DNA of 64,000 bases from an uncultured Dehalococcoidia bacterium. GTDB lineage: Bacteria > Chloroflexota > Dehalococcoidia > Lucifugimonadales > JADFKI01. The notes under the pieces are model-generated. The model had not been told where the DNA came from and made no database searches. It saw only the letters and a list, made by a program, of their open reading frames with translations. The stretch is taken from NCBI GenBank assembly GCA_958295865.1, contig CATQHF010000004.1:62001-126000 (forward strand), given 5' to 3'. Shown here one piece after another: positions 15,106 to 23,739 of the stretch (within the stretch, counting starts at the first letter, position 1; each line of letters starts with the position of its first letter). Position numbers and translations under genes: made by a program.

Positions 15106-17325
15106 TTACTCGACAAAACTGATTTCACCCTCCCATAGATGCTGAAAGCCACCGTCCACCTTCACAAACTGCCCCGTGCGAATTGCGGCGATGTCGTAGT
15201 CGGGCAGATTGACTTCCGTCCAGCACTTACCATCGACGAGCGTCCCATTGTCGTTGAAGTCGAAATCCCGGTTGTCAAACCCGTGCTGCTTGCGGTCGTC
15301 GGGCAAGTCATCTACATCGATCGGGTCTATGTGTAAGAAGAAGGTTACGGCGGTGTCATCCTCCGCGCACTCCTCTTTGGTATATCTGAGTGTGTTTTCG
15401 ATTAAATGCACATTGAATTCGGAGAGGATTGCCGGTTGGCCGTCTCCGACCGTATCGGGCGCGTCGTCAGGCATCACGGCGACGCCCGCGATATAGTCGG
15501 CGATGGCGCGGGCTTCCTCTTCGGTAATGTCTGATGACGACATAGATGTGCCCGGGGCGAACTGCTGCGGATTAGCGAGAAACTGCGTGACGCTGTCCCG
15601 CGTCCAGACGACATCCGACGAACGCAATGCTTCTGAGAAGTTAAAGCCGCCGACCTCGCCCGCCGTCCGCCCAATGACGCCAACAAGGTGAGGACCGGGA
15701 CCATGCTTTTCGGCGTCCAGTTCGTGGCAGCTGCCGCAGTGCAAGCCGAATAGCTGCCTGCCCACGGCTTCGTCCGTGCCCGTGCGTTCAGTTGCCGACG
15801 GTGTAGGCGTAACAGTGGCTTCCGTATCCGACGAATCCGGCGTTGGAGATGCGACGACATCATCACAGTTTGCCGAGTACACATCGCGCCGCTCCCTCGA
15901 CTCTTCATCACAGTACCTCAAAGAACGGATCAGAAAATAGACCCGCCCTCCATCGCGCAGCAAGGCTATGCGTCCGTCCGGCATAATCGCAATATCTCGT
16001 ATCCGATAGCCGAGTTCGATCTTCTCCACATACTGCACATCCGCCCCGTGACGGCGGACTCGATAGAGCGAGCCGGTGACGAACGAAGCAACCAGCAGGT
16101 CGTCTTTCCACAAGGGAAGATGCTCCTCATCGTTGACGGCGATGGCCGATATGGCTGGCGACGGTACCCATGAAAAGACCGGCCGCACAAAGCCGTCGTG
16201 CCGTCCCATCTTCTCATCCTCAATGGTCGGGGGAATCTCACGGCCATATTGAACCCCGTAGGAGACCACGGGCCAGCCATAGTTGCCTCCCCGCTCCAGC
16301 AGGTTGAGTTCGTCGCCGCCTTGCGGCCCGTGATCCGTCGCCCAGATATTGCCGTCCGCATCCCTCACCAGCCCCTGTGAGTTGCGAAAACCGATAGCCA
16401 GCGTCTCAACCTCTCCCGTTTCGATGGCAATACGGACGAACTTGCCCAGCTGCGTGGTGGAGTCGAAAGTCGGCCGCGCCCGCCAACTATCTACTCCATG
16501 CGCCCCAATTATTACCAACAGATGGTCGACGCCGTCCGTCAACATTTTCCCGCCTGACTCATGCCCTACGAACCAGAGAAGGGGCAGGCAGGGTTCTGCG
16601 TCGAAGATAGTCCTCCAGTCCGATATGACCGTGACACTCGCTTCATCTCGCAGAAGCGTCGTAGATGACAACCTGAACCGGATGCACTCGCCGGTAAAGT
16701 AATGATGCGTTGCGAACAACTCGTAACGCCCTTCCCCTAGTTCCTTCAGCAGAATATCGGCAACTCGAAAATCCCCTGGATTGAAATGATTATTGTAATC
16801 CTCATGGTCCGCAAGAGACTTTTCATTCATCGGGACATTGCCGTCCAGATATTCCACGCTCCCGTCGCGGAAGACCAGGGCAAGCTTTCCCTTCGGTGTA
16901 ACTACCAGCAGGTCCTCGTAGAAGCTTTCAATAGCTCCTCCTGGCCCAGTGAAGCCCTCAAGCGCGACAAATTCACTATCGAAAGGGTATAGATGCGTCA
17001 TAAGCGCCGGCTCTTCTTCAGGATCAGGCGGCGCTACCGTATTAGGCGTTGGCGAAGGAACGGCCGTTGCGGTGGGAGTGAGTGTCGGGCTAGGGACATT
17101 CGTGCCTGTGGCAGTAGGCGCTGGCGTGGGAACGGCGGTCATCGTCGGACTGTCGGAGCAGGCGGCAGCGAGAACTCCAAGTAGGACGAGCGTGATAGTC
17201 CACAATACGGAACGGAGCGCCGTCGATGTTGACGGCAATACGAAGAGCGAAATACCCTCCCCAGTACCGATATTCGCATAACGGATGGTCAGCGCTCGCC
17301 GGAGGCTATTCAGTATATGCAACAA
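15106..17325 (-). CDS. PQQ-type sugar dehydrogenase fused to cytochrome c (lipoprotein)
   Basis: About 740 residues. A lipoprotein signal (VLWTITLVLLGVLAAAC) is followed by a Thr/Pro stalk, then a soluble-glucose-dehydrogenase-like propeller (IGFRNSQGLVRDADGNIWATDHGPQGGDELN, LERGGNYGWPVVSYG, each a PQQ/sorbosone dehydrogenase motif), then a cytochrome c domain with heme motif CGSCH and Met ligand near PGTSMSS, and an extra C-terminal domain. It would oxidise a sugar or alcohol and pass electrons to its own heme outside the membrane. The start is unresolved: no ATG fits; TTG at 17325 follows AGGAAGGGA, TTG at 17238 would give a more usual signal length. Confidence 0.82.
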   Translation of the reverse strand: MLHILNSLRRALTIRYANIGTGEGISLFVLPSTSTALRSVLWTITLVLLGVLAAACSDSPTMTAVPTPAPTATGTNVPSPTLTPTATAVPSPTPNTVAPPDPEEEPALMTHLYPFDSEFVALEGFTGPGGAIESFYEDLLVVTPKGKLALVFRDGSVEYLDGNVPMNEKSLADHEDYNNHFNPGDFRVADILLKELGEGRYELFATHHYFTGECIRFRLSSTTLLRDEASVTVISDWRTIFDAEPCLPLLWFVGHESGGKMLTDGVDHLLVIIGAHGVDSWRARPTFDSTTQLGKFVRIAIETGEVETLAIGFRNSQGLVRDADGNIWATDHGPQGGDELNLLERGGNYGWPVVSYGVQYGREIPPTIEDEKMGRHDGFVRPVFSWVPSPAISAIAVNDEEHLPLWKDDLLVASFVTGSLYRVRRHGADVQYVEKIELGYRIRDIAIMPDGRIALLRDGGRVYFLIRSLRYCDEESRERRDVYSANCDDVVASPTPDSSDTEATVTPTPSATERTGTDEAVGRQLFGLHCGSCHELDAEKHGPGPHLVGVIGRTAGEVGGFNFSEALRSSDVVWTRDSVTQFLANPQQFAPGTSMSSSDITEEEARAIADYIAGVAVMPDDAPDTVGDGQPAILSEFNVHLIENTLRYTKEECAEDDTAVTFFLHIDPIDVDDLPDDRKQHGFDNRDFDFNDNGTLVDGKCWTEVNLPDYDIAAIRTGQFVKVDGGFQHLWEGEISFVE

Positions 17326-17612
17326 GGTTCCCTTCCTGTCAGCGAACTCGCGCAGCGCAGCAGCCCCAATTACGCGCAACCCGCCCAATGCCACCCGCAC
17401 AACCCTCCAACCATCCCAACCCAAAGCCGCGCCGCATCCCCATTCTACAATAGCCTCCCCCTCCCCTGACAGGAATTAGCCATCCGATTCCACATTCGCA
17501 AGAACAACCGCCAGTCGCCCCCCACCCCTTCTCCGTTCGTAGTGAGCATCTTTTTCCCCGTTCGTGGTGAGATTGTCGAACCACCCTCGCTAGATTCTGC
17601 GGGCATTTCGAA

Positions 17613-17697
17613 TAGGACTTACGCAGTTGAGCGCGATTTCGTACTTGAAACAGGTCAATCTCGGGGAGGAGTTCATATTCAAGTGCGTGAGTCCTGT
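17613..17697. mobile_element. 85-bp miniature inverted-repeat element, copy 1
   Basis: Begins TAGGACTTACGCAGTTGA and ends with the complement of ACAGGACTTACGCACTTGA. Flanked by CGAA on both sides (17609-17612, 17698-17701), a 4-bp target duplication. A second copy of exactly the same length is at 26373-26457. Confidence 0.8.
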
Positions 17698-17732
17698 CGA
17701 AATCTCACCTCGTCATTCCCACTCGCCCACCC

Positions 17733-17760
17733 CGTCATTCCTGCGAAAGCAGGAATCCAG
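17733..17760. repeat. dRS3-like palindromic repeat
   Basis: CGTCATTCCTGC-GAAA-GCAGGAATCCAG; same family as the copies at 9564, 19842, 20498, 21442, 27721, 35597, 58817 and 62376. Confidence 0.75.
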
Positions 17761-17854
17761 AACCTCCAATATCACACCATCCCAAACACACCCCAACAAT
17801 CTCCCTTGTCATCCCGAACACCCCTCCCTCCGTCATTCCGAACATTTTTCTCTG

Positions 17855-18110
17855 TCATTCCGAACAGCGTGAGGAATCAAAAATCCCAATCCACCAAACA
17901 CATAAACTTCAGCAACCACCCTAGCGCTCCAACTCGCCATCAAACCGCGAAACACCGCACGCCAACCCTAAACACAACCCAATTCCTAATTCTCAATTCT
18001 TAATTGGAGAAAGTCCCTTCCCCCATCAAGGGGGAAGGTTAGGATGGGGGTGAAAACGCTTGCCCATCAACGGCTAAACCGTACCAATGCAATTTTCTCA
18101 ATTTTGGGGA
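17855..18110. repeat. Mosaic repeat block, uninterrupted copy
   Basis: Includes a GTGAGGAATCAAAAATCCC unit, a short AATTC-rich tract, and a GAAAGTCCCTTCCCCC-GGGGGAAGG hairpin. It matches 26218-26690 almost base for base, except that the other copy holds a miniature element and extra hairpin units. Confidence 0.75.
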
Positions 18111-18139
18111 GGGCGCTAACTTATTTTGGGGGTTGGCGT

Positions 18140-18145
18140 TATAAT
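18140..18145 (+). promoter_or_regulatory. Candidate -10 element of sigma factor gene
   Basis: TATAAT lies 40 bp before the ATG of the sigma factor gene. No good -35 is found at 17 bp, so the promoter call is tentative. Confidence 0.35.
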
Positions 18146-18184
18146 GATTAGCAGGCACTTTTTTGTGATTAGAGAAGGGCATCG

Positions 18185-18793
18185 ATGCAGGCTGAGATAG
18201 GCGGCAGCCAGGTGGATATTACTGCGCTGGTGAAGCAGGCGCAGGGTGGCGACGTTGTCGCTTTTTCGGGGTTGTATGAGCAGTATTACGACTCTATTTT
18301 CCGCTATGTGTCGTTCAGGACGGGGAGCGTGTCGGATGCGGAGGACATCACGGCGGAGGTGTTCGTGCGGATGATCGAGTCTATCCACCGCTTCAAGTGG
18401 CAGGGGCATCCGTTCAGTTCTTGGCTGTTTCGCATCGCGCACAATCTGGTGGTGGATTTCTACCGCAAGCGCGGCAGGCGGCAGACGGTGTCGCTGGATA
18501 GCGTGTCACCGGTTATGGAGGCTGCGGCGTTCGACGCGGACGCGCACTTGGATATCGAGTTGACTATGGAGGAGGTGCGCGGGGCTATGGAGGGGCTGAC
18601 GGAGTTGCAGCGGGAGGTCATTACGCTGCGGTTTGGCGCCGGGCTGTCGGTGGCTGAGACGGCGAGCGCGGTTGGCAGGAAGGTTAATGCGGTGAAGGCG
18701 CTGCAACATGCGGGTTTGAAGAAGCTGCGGCGGGAGTTGACATCGGTGGACAGGATGGACAGGCGGGTGGCGCTGCGCTGCTCGGAGGGGTGA
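18185..18793 (+). CDS. ECF-type RNA polymerase sigma factor
   Basis: 202 residues. Region 2 is seen at about 27-95 (YEQYYDSIFRYVSFRTGS, DAEDITAEVFVRMIES, HPFSSWLFRIAHNLVVDFYR) and region 4 at about 135-185 (LTELQREVITLRFGAGLSV, then the AVKALQHAGLKKLRREL recognition helix). Regions 1 and 3 are absent, as in ECF sigma factors. Its stop overlaps or nearly abuts the DUF5667 membrane protein gene, which in other Chloroflexota and Actinobacteria is the partner, likely a regulator of sigma activity or its main target. Confidence 0.92.
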   Translation: MQAEIGGSQVDITALVKQAQGGDVVAFSGLYEQYYDSIFRYVSFRTGSVSDAEDITAEVFVRMIESIHRFKWQGHPFSSWLFRIAHNLVVDFYRKRGRRQTVSLDSVSPVMEAAAFDADAHLDIELTMEEVRGAMEGLTELQREVITLRFGAGLSVAETASAVGRKVNAVKALQHAGLKKLRRELTSVDRMDRRVALRCSEG

Positions 18794-18819
18794 AGGGGCT
18801 AGAGGGCGAGGGTGTAGGG

Positions 18820-19707
18820 ATGAGGGATTCTCACTTTGACAATGTATTGAACGATTGCCTGGAGCGGCTTGCGGCGGGCGAGGATTTCGCGGAGTGCGTG
18901 GCGCGGTATCCTGAGCATGCGGAGGAGCTTGTGCCGCTGCTGAGGATGGCGCAGGCGACGGTGGGCGCGTCGCGGGCGGCGACGCCTAGCGCGGATGCGC
19001 GGGCGCGCGGGATGGCGCAGATGCAGCGGGCGCTGGCGGCGCGACCGAGGCGTAGGGGCAGGCTGCTGCGATTCCCGGGCATATCCTGGCGCGCTATCAG
19101 CACGCCGATGGCGGCGGCGTTTGCCGTCGTGTTTCTGACGATAGTGGCGGCGGGCGGCACGACAGTTGCGTCGGCGAACAGCATACCGGGCGAGCCGCTG
19201 TATCGGGTTAAGAGCATGCGCGAGAGTGTGGAGGAGAGGATTGCGCGGTCGGATGAGGGCAAGGCTCAGGTGCATGCGCGGCTGGCGCGGGAGCGCGGGC
19301 GGGAGATGCGCGAGCTTATCGTGCGGGGGCGCATCCACGACGCGGAGGTGGTGTCGTTCCGATTGCAGTATCACCTGAGCGAGTCGGCGAATTACATAGG
19401 CGTGGTTCTGCCTTCGCATTACATCGAGATGCCGCGCGCGTCGGCGCAGCAGAGCCAGCAGGCGGGCGCGGCGGCGCTCAGGCAGCGGCTGGCGCACGAT
19501 GAGGCTTATGTGAAGGGGCAGTTGATTGCGGTGGTGAAGCAGGTGCCTGAGCCGCATCAGCGGCGCGTTTGGCGGCTGGCGTATCAGTCGGATTTGGGGT
19601 ATAGCGTGGTCATCATCGCGCTGGAGGGCGGCAATCAGGCGGCGGTGAGCGGGTACTACATGGTGAGCACGGTCAGCGAGCGTGGGCATGGCGGGGGGCC
19701 GAGGTAG
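18820..19707 (+). CDS. DUF5667 membrane protein, partner of sigma factor
   Basis: About 295 residues from ATG 18820; an alternative GTG at 18790 overlaps the sigma stop. The N-terminal LNDCLERLAAGEDFAECVAR-YPEHAEELVPLL stretch is the short helical region shared by anti-sigma-like proteins. One membrane segment follows at about residues 90-115 (PMAAAFAVVFLTIVAAGGTTVASA), then the DUF5667 signature NSIPGEPLYRVKSMRESVE and a charged extracytoplasmic region. Likely a membrane sensor that holds the sigma factor until a signal arrives; this is inferred from position and layout. Confidence 0.82.
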   Translation: MRDSHFDNVLNDCLERLAAGEDFAECVARYPEHAEELVPLLRMAQATVGASRAATPSADARARGMAQMQRALAARPRRRGRLLRFPGISWRAISTPMAAAFAVVFLTIVAAGGTTVASANSIPGEPLYRVKSMRESVEERIARSDEGKAQVHARLARERGREMRELIVRGRIHDAEVVSFRLQYHLSESANYIGVVLPSHYIEMPRASAQQSQQAGAAALRQRLAHDEAYVKGQLIAVVKQVPEPHQRRVWRLAYQSDLGYSVVIIALEGGNQAAVSGYYMVSTVSERGHGGGPR

Positions 19708-19772
19708 CGGGCGCTGAGTAGGCGGGGCGCGCGCAGCTGTCGGCTGTCAATTGCCAGTTGAACTTATCTCAT

Positions 19773-19964
19773 AAATAGACTAATTGCGATTTTCAGAGTT
19801 AAACGGCAGCGTTGTTTATGCTTGGATGCGCCTTTAATGCGCTGGATTCCTGCTTTCGCAGGAATGACGAGATGAAAAGTCGAAGTGTCAACAGAACCTA
19901 GTTTTGGGGTTGCGTTCGGGGGACGGTGATTTTGCCGTCCCTTTTGCGTTGTTGGGGTGTTGAC
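19773..19964. repeat. About 200-bp repeat with IS-end-like segment, copy A
   Basis: Contains AAATAGACTAATTGCGATTT, a dRS3-like palindrome (19842-19869), then AAGTGTCAACAGAACCTAG, similar to the right end of the insertion sequence at 3359-3374, and a GGGGGACGG...CCGTCCC hairpin. Confidence 0.75.
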
Positions 19965-20428
19965 GGGGGACGGCATTGATGGACGGGATGGAGGGCAGGG
20001 GGTTTCGTTCTCCTTCTTATGCTCTTACGCTAATTTTTGTGTTCGCTCGGCGCTTATTTCCAAGGTGGTTTGCCCTTCGACGGGCTTAGGACGCTCACCA
20101 CGAACGGATTGGGGTTTGACAGGCTTTAGGACGCTCACCGTGAACGGGTTGGGGTTCGGACGGGCTTAGGATGCTCGCCGTGAACGGGACGGGACTTGCT
20201 TGCGATATAGAATGTTGCCGCGTGGTCAGGGTCTTTTAGTTGTCGCCCAGAACGGGGTGAGGGGGCTGAAATCGTTGCCGTATTGGGTGTGTTGGTGGCG
20301 GGGATTTTTGATTCCTCACTGCGTTCGGAATGACAGGGGAAGGAGTTCGGAATGACAGTGGGGAAGGCGATGTGATTTCCATTCCAACAGAACATAACAA
20401 CGATTTAGATGCAATTGCCCTGATTCAC

Positions 20429-20641
20429 AAATAGACTGATTGCGATTTTTAGAGTTAAACGGCAGCGTTGTTTATGCTTGGATGCGCCTTTAATGCGCTG
20501 GATTCCTGCGAAAGCAGGAATGACGGGTGAGCGAGTGGGAATGACGGGATGAGAAGTCGAAGTGTCCACACAACCTAGTTTTGGTGTTGCGTTTGGGGGA
20601 CGGCAAAATCGCCGTCCCTTTTGCTTTGTCGGGGTGTTGGC
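20429..20641. repeat. About 200-bp repeat with IS-end-like segment, copy B
   Basis: About 90 percent similar to 19773-19964 with an extra palindrome unit in the middle. Its AAGTGTCCACACAACCTAG is even closer to the insertion-sequence end, suggesting these repeats are decayed non-autonomous relatives. Confidence 0.75.
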
Positions 20642-20745
20642 TGCGTTCGGAATGACAGTGGCGGGCGGTGGCAAGATTGGCGGATTGGGTGTACACTTTG
20701 GGGCGCTATGGACTTTGGGGGAATTAGACTTTCAGGGGCTATGGA

Positions 20746-21297
20746 ATGGAAGTAAGCAAGGATACGACACGATCGCTTTTGCGCGCGCGGACGACGCCTT
20801 TCGCGCAGTTCATACAGATGTTTGTCGTTACGCTGGTCGTCCAGACTTTTCACATGGTCGAGCATGTGGCGCAGGTGATGCAGCGGTTCGTGTTCAACTC
20901 GGCGTCGGCTCACGGGCTGATTGGGGCGCTGGATGTGGAGCAGGTGCATTTCTTGTTCAACCTGCTGTATCTTGGGACGCTGTTCTACATAACGCTGGGG
21001 TGGCTGAACTTCGGGGGCAGGGTGTGCAGGAATTACAGGGTTCTGGGCGCGCTGCTGGTGGGGTCTGCGCTGCTTCAGAGCTACCACATGGCTGAGCACT
21101 CGGTGAAGCTGGTGCAGTTTCTGAACACGGGCATACAGGGTACGCCGGGGCTATTGGGGGCGCACTTCGACGGGGTGATATTCCACGCGGCGATGAATAC
21201 TGCCGTGTATGTGCCGGTTGTGGTGGTGTTTGTGTGTTCAGGGATGTACAGGTATGTCTTCTTCAAGCCGGGGAGTAATCGGCGTGGGGTAGCATAG
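20746..21297 (+). CDS. Membrane protein with repeated HMxEH motifs
   Basis: 183 residues with four or five membrane segments (about 20-45, 62-85, 100-120, 150-172). Two similar motifs, QTFHMVEHVAQ at about 34 and QSYHMAEHSVK at about 110, and a third His further on (GVIFHAAMNT) sit in or near the membrane segments. Such H-x3-H pairs often bind heme or metal, so a small membrane metallo- or heme protein is possible. No named family recognised. It stands alone between two repeat-rich regions. Confidence 0.7.
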   Translation: MEVSKDTTRSLLRARTTPFAQFIQMFVVTLVVQTFHMVEHVAQVMQRFVFNSASAHGLIGALDVEQVHFLFNLLYLGTLFYITLGWLNFGGRVCRNYRVLGALLVGSALLQSYHMAEHSVKLVQFLNTGIQGTPGLLGAHFDGVIFHAAMNTAVYVPVVVVFVCSGMYRYVFFKPGSNRRGVA

Positions 21298-21846
21298 GGT
21301 TGTTCGCCAAGGCTCGCCGTGAACGGGGTGAGGGGTGGTGTGGATGGGATGGGGATGATGAGGCGTGTTTGCAAGTGTCTGAGCGGCTTGTTCGTCTGTT
21401 CTAAGGCGTTCTCTGTCCGGTCAAGTCTTTCATGCGATGCTCTGGATTCCCGCTTTCGCGGAAATGACGGGTGAGCGAGTGGGAATGACGGGATAAGAAG
21501 TCGAAATGTACGCAAAAGCCCTACCCTAGCAAGGTCTTTCGATTGGCGCCTTGAACGGAGTTAGGGGGTCTAAAATCCTTGCTGTGTTAGGCGTGTTGGC
21601 GGCAGGGATTTTTGATTCCTCACTGCGTTCGGAATGACAGAGGGAGAGGGGGCGTTCGGAATGACAGGGTAAAGGGCGTGTTGCGCTCGGAATGGCCGGG
21701 GTGGACGCTTGGGATGATGGTTAGGGCGATGCTTTGACGATTGGAAGACTCTGGTATCTCATAAGTGTGTGCGGGGTTTATGGTGGGTGGATTGGGCATA
21801 AATGGTTGCCATGTTTTGGTTAAAAGGTGATACAATGCCTAGTTGA
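21298..21846. other. Repeat-filled intergenic region
   Basis: No gene seen. Holds a dRS3-like palindrome (21442-21469), a TTCCTCACTGCGTTCGGAAT unit at about 21610-21640, and the leader of the ABC transporter operon. Confidence 0.55.
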
Positions 21847-23739
21847 ATGGCTGGGACTATGATTATTGCCCCACTATTAGCCCGCAATTATGGGCGTATT
21901 GCGAATGAGGGGGTGCCAGAAGCGCGTATGGAAGTTATATGGCGTATCGTCAAGATGGCCTTAAGTCGCAGGCGGCACATGGCTGCCGCATACGCCGCGA
22001 TGATAGGGGCTACCACCGCTTACCTGTTCCTTCCGTATCTGTTCGGACGGGCGGTCGATGAGATTCAGGACATGCTGGAGGGGGGCACATTCGCTCTTCA
22101 AGGCTTGCTCGTGATCGTCGGGATAATCATAGGCCTCAGCATTGTGCGGGGCGCGCTCTCCTACTTTCAGAACTACTTCGGCGAGGCGATTTCGCAGTTC
22201 GTATCATACGACTTGCGGAATAAGCTGTACGACCATGTGCAGCACCTGAGCTTCGGATTCCACGACAGGAACCATACGGGACAGGTGATGTCTCGCGCGA
22301 TTACGGATGTGGAGAACATCCGCATGTTCGTGAACATGGGCATCGTGCGGACGCCGTACTTCGTGGCGCTGATGGTCATCGTATCCGTCATCCTCATCAG
22401 AATGGACTGGCAGCTTGGGCTGGCGAGCATCAGTTTCGTGCCGCTGGTGGTGGTGGTGTCGGGCGTGGTGCGGCTGAAGCTCAGGGTAGCATGGCTGAAA
22501 ATCCAGGATATGATGGCGGACCTGAACACGGTGCTGCAAGAGAACCTGACCGGGCAGCGGGTGGTGAAAGCGTTCGCTTCGGAGGATTTTGAGAACCAGA
22601 AGTACAACGACAAGAGCATGGAGGTCTCGGAGGCGTTCATAGACGCGGAGCGGCTGCGCGCGGCGAACACGGCGTTCACGCTGTTCTCGTTCCAGATGGG
22701 GCTGGCGGTGGTCATACTCTTTGGCGGCTGGCGAGTAATCAGCGGCGACCTGACGATAGGCCAGTTGGCGGCGTTTGTGTTCTATATGCAGATTTTGGCT
22801 ATGCCGGTGCGTATGTCGGGCTTTCTGGTCAACGCTTACGCGCGCGCCGCATCGGGCGGGCAGCGGCTGTTCGAGATATTGGACACGCAATCGGAGGTGG
22901 TGGAGAAGCCGGACGCCGTGGAGCTGGGGCGCGTCAAGGGGCGGGTGCGCTTCGAGGATGTGAGCTTCAGCTACGAAGATGGCAAGCCGGTGCTGAAGAA
23001 CATCAACATGGAGGCAGTGCCGGGCAAGGTGGTCGCGCTGCTGGGCGCGCCGGGCAGCGGCAAGAGCACCATCGCAAGCCTGCTGCCGCGCTTCTATGAG
23101 GTGAATTCGGGGCGAATCACAATCGACGGCGTTGATATACGGGACGCTACGCTGAAGTCGCTGCGCCATAACATCGGGATAGTGCAGCAGGATGTGTTTT
23201 TGTTCGGCGCGGGGCTGCGCGAGAACATCGCATACGGCAGGGAGGACGCGCCAATCGAGGATGTGATTCGAGCGGCGAAGATAGCGCAGCTGGACGACTT
23301 CATATCGGCGCTCGACGACAGCTACGAAACGGAAGTGGGCGAGCGCGGCGTGAACCTGTCGGGCGGTCAGAGGCAGCGGATGTCCATAGCGCGCGCGGTG
23401 CTGCTGGACCCGCCGATTTTGGTGCTGGACGACTCCACTTCGAGCGTGGACGCGAACACGGAGGACTTGATTCGCCGGGCGATGGAAGAGGTGATGAAAG
23501 GGCGCACGACGCTGATAATCGCGCACAGGCTGAGCACGGTGCACAGGGCGGACGAGATTATCGTGCTAGATGCGGGCGAGATTGTGGAGCGTGGGACGCA
23601 CCAAGAGCTTCTCGCGCTGGGCGGCAAGTATAACGAGATTTATGAGTTGCAGCTGCGCCCGCAGGAAGAGGTGATGAGGGACGTCGATTTGCATGACGAA
23701 GCCCTTGTCGCAGGCGCAAAGGAGGCCGTCTCGCTATGA
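21847..23739 (+). CDS. Heterodimeric ABC exporter, subunit with degenerate Walker B
   Basis: 630 residues: six-helix type I exporter domain (about 40-330) then nucleotide-binding domain. Walker A is GAPGSGKST, the signature is the canonical LSGGQRQR, but Walker B ends LVLDDSTSSVD, with Asp instead of the catalytic Glu. The partner encoded next has the mirror image of this pattern. Its stop overlaps the partner's start by 4 bp (ATGA). The first possible ATG is used; ATG 21928 (MEVIWRIVKMAL) is a good alternative since the helical domain begins there. Exports a lipid, drug or peptide; substrate unknown. Confidence 0.9.
   Translation: MAGTMIIAPLLARNYGRIANEGVPEARMEVIWRIVKMALSRRRHMAAAYAAMIGATTAYLFLPYLFGRAVDEIQDMLEGGTFALQGLLVIVGIIIGLSIVRGALSYFQNYFGEAISQFVSYDLRNKLYDHVQHLSFGFHDRNHTGQVMSRAITDVENIRMFVNMGIVRTPYFVALMVIVSVILIRMDWQLGLASISFVPLVVVVSGVVRLKLRVAWLKIQDMMADLNTVLQENLTGQRVVKAFASEDFENQKYNDKSMEVSEAFIDAERLRAANTAFTLFSFQMGLAVVILFGGWRVISGDLTIGQLAAFVFYMQILAMPVRMSGFLVNAYARAASGGQRLFEILDTQSEVVEKPDAVELGRVKGRVRFEDVSFSYEDGKPVLKNINMEAVPGKVVALLGAPGSGKSTIASLLPRFYEVNSGRITIDGVDIRDATLKSLRHNIGIVQQDVFLFGAGLRENIAYGREDAPIEDVIRAAKIAQLDDFISALDDSYETEVGERGVNLSGGQRQRMSIARAVLLDPPILVLDDSTSSVDANTEDLIRRAMEEVMKGRTTLIIAHRLSTVHRADEIIVLDAGEIVERGTHQELLALGGKYNEIYELQLRPQEEVMRDVDLHDEALVAGAKEAVSL

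Larger units (their letters stand above)
17425..18184. other. Repeat-filled intergenic region
   Basis: No convincing gene. It contains a TTCGTGGTGAG-type repeat near 17560, an 85-bp miniature element, a palindromic repeat, and a 250-bp block (17855-18110) whose near copy is at 26210-26690. Confidence 0.6.
19708..20745. other. Repeat-filled intergenic region, 1.04 kb
   Basis: No convincing gene. Two direct repeats of about 200 bp (19773-19964, 20429-20641), GACAGGCTTAGGACGCTCACC-type repeats at about 20080-20180, and a unit at 20290-20420 that is the inverse of 26155-26260. Confidence 0.6.

Noticed and set aside
17542-18003. 153-codon frame in the 17.5-18.0 kb region
   Set aside because: It consists wholly of intergenic repeat units and a miniature element that recur elsewhere; no coding features.
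22204-23544. 446-codon minus-strand frame within the first ABC gene
   Set aside because: Antisense to a gene with every expected motif; composition typical of a shadow frame.
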